This document shows positions 58,601 through 64,000 of a stretch of 64,000 nt of DNA, piece by piece; position 1 is the stretch's first letter, and every line of letters starts with the position of its first letter. The stretch lies in assembly GCA_900105225.1 (NCBI GenBank), contig LT629764.1:2161001-2225000 (forward strand), in the 5' to 3' direction. Below the pieces are notes generated by a model. That model saw only the letters and a program-made list of their open reading frames with translations, made no database searches and was not told the origin of the DNA. The DNA is from Paenibacillaceae bacterium GAS479. Its GTDB lineage: Bacteria > Bacillota > Bacilli > Paenibacillales > Paenibacillaceae. A program made the translations under genes and the position numbers.

Positions 58601-59833
58601 CAGGAAGAACGCCGTGGGCGCATCAGGCTGTTCGACGGTGACCTTCGGCACCGTAAGCGTCAACAGCCTCCCGGACGGCCGTGCTGGCAGGTCGATGGTG
58701 TACGGGGTACCCGGGTTCGCGTAGGCGGGAACGACAATGGCATCGTCGGTAGCGATGACAGTGCCACCCTGCGGCTCACCCTCCACATCCGCAGTAACGT
58801 TGAACCGTGTGGGGAAACCTGCGCTGCGACCGCTCGAGGAAGCGACGTCGGTACGCGGGTACAGCACGACGCGGTCGAACGTCTGCACGGCGCCAAGGTC
58901 GAGTTTTAATGTGATCGGAGATGCCAGGTCCGCGCTGTTGTGCGGCGCGGACGACCAGCCTCGTGCCCACGACGTCTCCGACGACGTCGTGCCATCCTTG
59001 AGAGCGCCGACCGACCAGCCGTCGGATTCGTTCGACTCAGACGCAGTGATGGTGGCGTACTGAGCGGCATTGGTTCCGCCTTCACCGTTCTTGACCTGGA
59101 TCTCTGACAGCTGAGCCCGGAAGTCGCTGTCCCCCGATGGCATCTCGCCGATCCTGTAGATTGAGATCGTCACCGTGCGACTGGTGATCGGGCCGCCCGG
59201 GAAGATCACCGTGACCGGGTACAGCGAGCCAATCTCAGAGGCACCCTGCGACTGAGCCCAATCCTTTTGCGTGATCCAGTCTGCGCCATTCCAGTCCGCA
59301 TCCGTAAGCATGCCGGTACCAAAGGCGGCGTTGCTCCACGCGCTCGGACGGCCGGAGCCGTCGAAAACCCGCACCTTCCAGGTGTAGCGAGCTTTTGCCT
59401 GCAGGGGCTGACCGCCGTACTTGACCGACGAGATTCCGGGCTTTGTCAGGCGGCCGCTTGACCACATCACGGCGCCCGTGCCCGAAAGCACCATCACCTC
59501 CGCGCCACTGACGACTGCTCCATCACCAGCGGACGAGACGCGCCATGACAGCGTGGGTTTCGTCGCGTCGATTCCGAGCGGCGCGTCAAGTCCCTGTACC
59601 TGCAGGTCATCGATGCTAATGAGTTGTTTTAAATTGCTTTCGACTTTTTCTCCTGAAGCATTAGCTGTAACATTAAAAAACATGGCAACTGCAAGACTGA
59701 CAGCAAATAGACCGGTTAATGTTTTTCTCATTAATGGCTTAAGTAAATCGCTTGCTCCCTCCACCTTCGTAACAGTCGTCAAATAAGCCCCTTCCTGCTT
59801 CAATTTTTCGCACCGGGTAAGCTTGTGCATCAT
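55589..59833 (-). CDS. GH78-like alpha-L-rhamnosidase with C-terminal Gly-Asn repeat
   Basis: A 1414-residue secreted enzyme. Signal-like helix at residues 40-59 ([19 protein letters not shown]) after a 34-residue preface; rhamnosidase N-domain ([19 protein letters not shown]) from 90; two discoidin-like carbohydrate-binding inserts (about 190-350 and 360-520); beta-sandwich near 560-700; (alpha/alpha)6 catalytic part from about 850 ([41 protein letters not shown]). It ends in 54 Gly-Asn units. ATG 59833 follows AAGGAGG. Codon and base use (GC-rich, GTC/GAC endings) and the domain style differ from the neighbours, suggesting transfer, possibly from an actinobacterium. Confidence 0.85.
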   Translation of the reverse strand: MMHKLTRCEKLKQEGAYLTTVTKVEGASDLLKPLMRKTLTGLFAVSLAVAMFFNVTANASGEKVESNLKQLISIDDLQVQGLDAPLGIDATKPTLSWRVSSAGDGAVVSGAEVMVLSGTGAVMWSSGRLTKPGISSVKYGGQPLQAKARYTWKVRVFDGSGRPSAWSNAAFGTGMLTDADWNGADWITQKDWAQSQGASEIGSLYPVTVIFPGGPITSRTVTISIYRIGEMPSGDSDFRAQLSEIQVKNGEGGTNAAQYATITASESNESDGWSVGALKDGTTSSETSWARGWSSAPHNSADLASPITLKLDLGAVQTFDRVVLYPRTDVASSSGRSAGFPTRFNVTADVEGEPQGGTVIATDDAIVVPAYANPGTPYTIDLPARPSGRLLTLTVPKVTVEQPDAPTAFFLQLAEIEVLDENGQNIARNATFSANSNLGGAWDSHLLGDGVTTTNDVASTGWTSWPPYGGRTLTPPATITIDLGSIHTVSVVKVYPRSDKSVVVDGTPRTVAFMSAYSLSIADTVVVGGPTTVASYDNAEPPAWGDRTLLTLPLFRTGFTVQNRPITSATLYISGLGAYEAEVNGERAGDIRIGSGMTKFDERTFYDAIDVTGQVHAGENAIGIGLGQAWLDGVNSWSPRSNWGGWNSILRTKALLDVRYADGSTTEVITGSGWKAVLGPSRTTTDVTPDAEGYDATLKQSGWSSPGFVDSGWDAAQITSNEGALLQSNPVQPNRVTETLAPVVVTNPADGVYVYDVGRNIAGTAQVTLDLPKGVTATVRYTERLANGRSDIASARYQDDYVTGNGAGPLTWAASYTYKGFRYIEISGLPSGSPAPTVRVLRMHNDVTSVGTFDSGNAVLNWVNEAARQTLLNNLVMSVPTDGSYNEKLPWLGDGHLMEKAMVRNFDAEQVYIKWFNDIADSQHSNGDVPAWAPAPTEAAGYRSSAWANAFPETAQMLLTEYDAKDAVAARYTELRNFAAFEWSQFGSEHEQWGDWVCPGNDSVCNSEANKQLVGKAYAYRSVQQFSEIARALGHDDDASLYANRADQMRDAFNAAYFDVASQSYLTAPGAAYWQTHNVLPLAFGIVPNGREQAVADSIAADVAAHDNHLNTGVLGTKWLWNVLTRYGHIDTAYAAATTTTSPGYGQWMNTGASTLWEMWGEWSRSEGHPFLGTVVDWMYADVAGLADLGTVSGKAKVKPYLPKGLDYASTSYQTAGGTLSSGWTVANGVTTLTVTVPVSMTAEVSVPVVAGAKVAAPCRAEHLRDEAGYSVFRVSSGTYVFTSSATATAPDCRNGGNGNGNGNGNGNGNGNGNGNGNGNGNGNGNGNGNGNGNGNGNGNGNGNGNGNGNGNGNGNGNGNGNGNGNGNGNGNGNGNGNGNGNGNGNGNGNGNGNGNGNGNGNGNGGGKGKAPRP
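55622..55945 (-). repeat. 54 tandem Gly-Asn codon pairs (hexanucleotide repeat)
   Basis: 324 bases, each hexamer GGN-AAY with varied third bases, so it is an imperfect minisatellite under coding constraint. Its length should vary among strains by 6-base steps without shifting frame. It forms a flexible Gly-Asn tail. Confidence 0.95.
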
Positions 59834-60363
59834 TGTGCATGTCCTCCTTCACCGCAATCGGATCAAAAAGAAGAGAGTGCGCCAACCATCTGCGTTCTCT
59901 CTAATGATAGATCAGTAATTGCCGCTCCGGCTATTTCACAATCTTGACGTTGCTTGCACAATGCCGACTAATATGACTCCTTCAAAAAAATATATAGACC
60001 TCTTTGAAAACGTGAAAAGGGCTCCAACTCTTTGGCAGAATGGTGTTTAACCACAACGTACCGATAGAGAGGAGTCCCGTTGAGAGAAAGCCGAAAAAAA
60101 TCAAGACCGAATTTCCTTTGCAAAAGTACTAGCATCGGCGGTATTAGAGTCAAATCTCAATAAGAGCTGCAAAGACGTATCAAACTTTACTTGGTTAGCC
60201 TGTTCAAGCAGCCCATAAAAAAATGCACCATAGCGAAAATGGTAAAATGGAGGTATCTCGACCATCCAAAAAACCATAATCGCAAGGTGCATTTTCATGG
60301 ATTAACAGCTTGAGCTGCTACCCAACTACTATTATAAAACATTCATTAAGTTAAGATAGGAAA
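59834..60363. other. 530-base intergenic region
   Basis: No convincing gene. Two short minus-strand frames (59968-60153, 60101-60298) have no recognisable family and no good ribosome sites. The part near 59834 holds the leader of the GH78-like gene. Confidence 0.55.
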
Positions 60364-61485
60364 TTAGTTCTCGAACAGGTTAAGTTCCGTTTCTTTGTCG
60401 AAAACATGGATTTTGTTCATGTCGAAAGCCAGCTTGACGGTAGTACCGTCGCGCATACCGGAGCGGCCGTCTACACGAGCGATAACCGTGTCACTACCGA
60501 TACCGTTCAAATACAGGTACATTTCATGACCAAGGTTCTCTGCTACCTCGATGTTAGCTGTGACGATGCTGTTCGGGGAAGCTTCCAGGAATACTGGCTC
60601 TTCATGCAGATCTTCTGGACGAATTCCCAGAATAACTTCTTTGCCAATAAAGCCTTTTTCACGGAGTGCTTTGGCTTTGCCTTCTGCCAGAACTACGTCT
60701 ACGCCAGGAGCTTTGAACTTTACAGAGCCAGCGGATTCGCTCAGCGTACCCGTAATGAAGTTCATCGCAGGAGCGCCGATGAAGCCCGCTACAAAGATGT
60801 TCACTGGATGGTTGTACAGTTCTTCTGGAGTAGCGTTTTGTTGAATAAGTCCGTCTTTCATAACAACGATGCGATCGCCCATCGTCATAGCTTCGATCTG
60901 ATCATGCGTTACGTAGATCGTCGTCGTTTCCAGACGTTTCGTCAGCTTGCTGATCTCAGCGCGCATTTGGCCACGAAGTTTGGCGTCAAGGTTGGAAAGC
61001 GGCTCATCCATCAGGAACACTTGTGGTTCGCGGACGATAGCACGGCCCAGAGCGACACGCTGACGTTGACCACCGGAAAGTGCTTTAGGTTTACGATCAA
61101 GCAGATGCTCGATGTCGAGAATTTTTGCTGCTTCACGAACGCGTTTATCGATGTCCGCTTTTTTGAACTTACGCAGTTTCAGGCCGAAAGCCATGTTCTG
61201 GTAAACGTTCATATGCGGGTACAGAGCGTAGGATTGGAATACCATCGCGATGTCGCGATCTTTAGGAGCTACGTCATTCACCAGGCGGTCGCCGATGAAC
61301 AGCTTGCCTTCGGAGATTTCCTCAAGTCCTGCAATCATACGAAGAGTCGTGGATTTACCGCAACCGGATGGACCAACCAGAACGAGAAACTCCTTGTCCT
61401 TGATATCCAGGTTGATATCTTTTACGGATGCATTGTCGGATCCAGGGTATTTCTTGAAAACATGCTCTAAACGTACGCCTGCCAT
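60364..61485 (-). CDS. Carbohydrate ABC transporter ATP-binding protein (MsmX/UgpC-type)
   Basis: A 373-residue ATPase: Walker [10 protein letters not shown] near 38-46, signature [14 protein letters not shown] near 135, Walker [17 protein letters not shown] near 155, switch His in [12 protein letters not shown] near 190, and a C-terminal TOBE domain from about 240 ([18 protein letters not shown]). This class energises several sugar importers encoded elsewhere. No permease gene is adjacent, which fits a shared ATPase such as MsmX. ATG follows AGGGGG. Confidence 0.95.
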   Translation of the reverse strand: MAGVRLEHVFKKYPGSDNASVKDINLDIKDKEFLVLVGPSGCGKSTTLRMIAGLEEISEGKLFIGDRLVNDVAPKDRDIAMVFQSYALYPHMNVYQNMAFGLKLRKFKKADIDKRVREAAKILDIEHLLDRKPKALSGGQRQRVALGRAIVREPQVFLMDEPLSNLDAKLRGQMRAEISKLTKRLETTTIYVTHDQIEAMTMGDRIVVMKDGLIQQNATPEELYNHPVNIFVAGFIGAPAMNFITGTLSESAGSVKFKAPGVDVVLAEGKAKALREKGFIGKEVILGIRPEDLHEEPVFLEASPNSIVTANIEVAENLGHEMYLYLNGIGSDTVIARVDGRSGMRDGTTVKLAFDMNKIHVFDKETELNLFEN

Positions 61486-61597
61486 GTTGATTTCCCCCTA
61501 TGTGAGTGATGTATAGTAGTTCCTGAAGAATTCCTCTTATGAATCTATCTTACCCGAAAATGTAAGCGCATGACTATGCACAAACTCTACAAAAAAA

Positions 61598-62698
61598 TCA
61601 GGGTCTTTTCGTAACTTTATACAATAGAAGAATGATCTTGACCATAACAGCGTCTCGGAAGAGCCGCACGTCGAGCCCAGTCTCCTGTTTCAGCTTGTCC
61701 AGCCGGTACAATAGCGTATTACGATGGATATAGAGTTTCTTTGCCGTTTCGCTTACGTTGCAATCCAGTACAAAAAATGTTTCCAGCGTCGTTAAGATCT
61801 CAGGCTCTACATAATAATCCGAGCGACTGAAAGCTTGTTCAACGAAACGCGCCCTATCCATTTCTGGAATCGTACTGAGCAATCTTTCCAAATGCAGTTG
61901 CCAAGGTAGATGCACATTGGAGCCGACTTGGAAACGTCGACCGAGCTGAATCGTCTCACGAAGCTGAGCAACACTCTCTACAATTGACTTGGATGGCTGA
62001 ATTGGAAAAGAAACCGCCAAATGGCATTCGCCCAGCCATTCACTGGCTAGCATTTCATGCAGTCCGAGACCGATTGACCTTAAACTCTCTTCCTCCGATT
62101 CCTCGTCGTCCCCCCCGTCCAAGCGAGAATCGCTTAGCGGAGACATAGGGCTGAGGATAAGCCATTCGTTGCGCTGGAGTGGAATGAGTAGAACTTCTTC
62201 CTCAAAAAAGGAACGGAGCAGCTTCTCAAGTTCAGTGTACGGCTCCTCGGTCAATCCGCTGTACTCCCGTATCAGCAAGAAGGGAATCATGTCGGCATAC
62301 AATCTTCCGCCGAGCGTCAATCCCTCTGGAATCATCTCCGCCTGAGGACGGTCGAGTTGCTCCATAACCCAGGCACCAAGCGCCAGAGCTTGTTTTTCAG
62401 CTCCAGTTGCCGCGCTGTGACCACTACGATCAGTCTTGAGGTTGCTGAGCAAAAGACTGATCAGATTCAGCTCGGTGTCACTTAACCGCTCCGGCCTCCG
62501 GATTTCAAGACACTCCATGCGATCCGAGTCCCCTGACATCTTCATGTACACGGTTCCGTCAGCATGTATTCTTGCAGCGTGTCGACCTCTTTCCAAAAGG
62601 GGATGCAGTTCCTGCCACTGTGCCGATGTGTACGGCAGTTCCTGAATATCTGCTCCCAAGATGCGCCGCATTTCATCCAGCCATTCTCCTGATGCCAT
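61598..62698 (-). CDS. PucR/CdaR-type transcriptional regulator
   Basis: A 366-residue protein with a C-terminal PucR helix-turn-helix (LETFFVLDCNVSETAKKLYIH then RNTLLYRLDKLKQETGLDVR near 305-345). The N-terminal 230 residues contain a GGDEF-like or sensor fold without a recognised motif. A poly-acidic stretch (DGGDDEESEEE) lies near 195. Divides msmX-type ATPase from the tRNA block; may regulate it, but the 112-base gap makes this uncertain. ATG follows AGGAG. Confidence 0.83.
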   Translation of the reverse strand: MASGEWLDEMRRILGADIQELPYTSAQWQELHPLLERGRHAARIHADGTVYMKMSGDSDRMECLEIRRPERLSDTELNLISLLLSNLKTDRSGHSAATGAEKQALALGAWVMEQLDRPQAEMIPEGLTLGGRLYADMIPFLLIREYSGLTEEPYTELEKLLRSFFEEEVLLIPLQRNEWLILSPMSPLSDSRLDGGDDEESEEESLRSIGLGLHEMLASEWLGECHLAVSFPIQPSKSIVESVAQLRETIQLGRRFQVGSNVHLPWQLHLERLLSTIPEMDRARFVEQAFSRSDYYVEPEILTTLETFFVLDCNVSETAKKLYIHRNTLLYRLDKLKQETGLDVRLFRDAVMVKIILLLYKVTKRP

Positions 62699-62797
62699 GA
62701 GTCATCTCCTGTTCCCGTTTTAGGACGCGCTATAATCAAGTTTACCATGAACAGGCAGCACTCATCCAACAAGGGACGATCGGGCTTCAAACAAACA

Positions 62798-62829
62798 CAA
62801 AAAAAGCGCAGATTCGCATCTGCGCTTTG
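62798..62829 (-). terminator. Terminator of the rRNA/tRNA operon
   Basis: AAAGCGCAGATGCGAATCTGCGCTTT-type stem followed by TTTTTTT on the minus strand, about 15 bases after the tRNA-Lys 3' end. Confidence 0.9.
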
Positions 62830-62843
62830 AGTTCACTATAAAG

Positions 62844-62919
62844 TGGTGAGCCATGAAGGACTCGAACCTTCGACACCCTGATTAAAAGTCAGGTGCTCTA
62901 CCAACTGAGCTAATGGCTC
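62844..62919 (-). tRNA. tRNA-Lys (anticodon TTT)
   Basis: 76 bases with encoded CCA; acceptor GAGCCAT, anticodon arm CTGACTTTTAATCAG. Last of the tRNA cluster. Confidence 0.97.
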
Positions 62920-62932
62920 TCAAAAAATGAAG

Positions 62933-63018
62933 TGGTGGAGGGCGATGGATTCGAACCACCGAACTCGTAAGAGAACAGATTTACAGTCTGCTGCGTTTGG
63001 CCACTTCGCTAGCCCTCC
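62933..63018 (-). tRNA. tRNA-Tyr (anticodon GTA)
   Basis: 86 bases with a long variable arm and encoded CCA; anticodon arm CAGACTGTAAATCTG. Confidence 0.97.
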
Positions 63019-63065
63019 AGAATTGCTCTAAGATGTGCCATTATCAAGCTCACTTAGAAAACCAA

Positions 63066-63141
63066 TGGTGGCTCGGGACGGAATCGAACCGCCGACACAA
63101 GGATTTTCAGTCCTTTGCTCTACCAACTGAGCTACCGAGCC
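63066..63141 (-). tRNA. tRNA-Phe (anticodon GAA)
   Basis: 76 bases with encoded CCA; acceptor GGCTCGG, anticodon arm AGGACTGAAAATCCT. Confidence 0.97.
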
Positions 63142-63158
63142 GTACATAATTAAAAAAA

Positions 63159-63235
63159 TGGCGGAGCTGACGGGATTCGAACCCGCGGTCTCCTGCGTGA
63201 CAGGCAGGCATGTTAGGCCTCTACACCACAGCTCC
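63159..63235 (-). tRNA. tRNA-Asp (anticodon GTC)
   Basis: 77 bases with encoded CCA; anticodon arm CTGCCTGTCACGCAGG. Confidence 0.97.
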
Positions 63236-63243
63236 AAGAAAAA

Positions 63244-63319
63244 TGGTGGAAGCTGAGGGGATCGAACCCCCGACCCTCTGCTTGTAAGGCAGATGCTCTC
63301 CCAGCTGAGCTAAGCTTCC
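63244..63319 (-). tRNA. tRNA-Val (anticodon TAC)
   Basis: 76 bases with encoded CCA; anticodon arm CTGCCTTACAAGCAG. Confidence 0.97.
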
Positions 63320-63328
63320 ATATAAGGT

Positions 63329-63405
63329 TGGTAGCGGCAGAGGGGATCGAACCCCCGACCTCACGGGTATGAACCGTACGCTCTAGCCAGCTGAGCTACG
63401 CCGCC
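63329..63405 (-). tRNA. tRNA-Met, elongator (anticodon CAT)
   Basis: 77 bases with encoded CCA; starts GGCGGCG, unlike the initiator, with anticodon arm ACGGTTCATACCCGT. Confidence 0.95.
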
Positions 63406-63549
63406 ACACAATTCAGGTAAGACATCGCCAAATGTCCAAACAACTTGTCCCGTTTTCAAGCACTAGTCCTTAGACGGAACTATAATTGCGCCCTGAAAAC
63501 TGGATCGAATGATATGCCGTGCTGACCGGCTGTTGTGTGACGGATTTGG

Positions 63550-64000
<451 letters not shown>

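Noticed and set aside
60101..60298. 65-residue minus-strand frame resembling a possible transposase remnant
   Set aside because: No DDE motif, terminal repeats or ribosome site could be identified.

Overview
The window looks like a chromosomal segment of a Paenibacillus-type Firmicute. Core gene content and order match the Bacillales clpP-whiA-yvcK-rapZ-trxB-his-ppaX-lgt-hprK neighbourhood. Shine-Dalgarno sites are strong, sigma-A style promoters are visible, RNase R carries a very long low-complexity tail, and the rRNA operon has no 5S gene between 23S and the tRNAs. Nearly everything is on the minus strand. Starts were chosen by ribosome binding sites and conserved N-termini, so many are shorter than the longest open frame.

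Region 1 (1-2181) is the 3'-truncated end of a SNF2 helicase gene. Region 2 (about 2277-15126) is accessory DNA at the 3' end of ssrA (tmRNA). A 66-bp ssrA-end repeat occurs intact at 15061-15126. It also occurs split in two, at 2277-2289 and 6678-6733, around a 4.4-kb segment. That segment holds the most interesting genes: a Nudix/winged-helix regulator of the NrtR type, an AbiH-family gene, a SIR2-like gene and a small zinc-ribbon gene. The regulator gene and the AbiH promoter share a TGACTTAGTTAA element, and the AbiH promoter lies inside a perfect 26-bp inverted repeat. Between 6733 and 15061 is a decayed island: a zeta-type toxin-antitoxin pair, a frameshifted BlaR1/M56 gene, an IS4-family element, a subtilase fragment, an IS3-family element with an amber-interrupted orfB, a frameshifted ankyrin lipoprotein, a DUF3800 gene and a degenerate inverted ssrA fragment.

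Region 3 (15065-31769) is core: ssrA and smpB (trans-translation), rnr, secG, a sugar-phosphate isomerase, and the glycolytic operon cggR-gap-pgk-tpiA-gpmI-eno. The operon has a recognisable promoter and CggR operator. tRNA-Arg, clpP and a SIMPL-domain protein follow.

Region 4 (31904-53686) holds HPr, whiA, yvcK, rapZ, a ROK glucokinase, trxB, a TPR protein, prs, then the histidine operon hisZ-hisG-(HAD)-hisD-hisB-hisH-hisA-hisF-hisIE-hisJ with a promoter and an operator-like palindrome. Upstream of it are a polysaccharide deacetylase, an acetyltransferase, ppaX, lgt and hprK. HPr, HPr kinase, glucokinase, CggR and the MsmX-type ATPase together form a carbon-control theme.

Region 5 (53978-64000) contains a GH3 NagZ-type enzyme, a very large GH78-like rhamnosidase ending in 54 Gly-Asn repeats with a possible -1 frameshift site, the MsmX/UgpC ATPase, a PucR-type regulator, six tRNA genes and the 3' part of a 23S rRNA gene.
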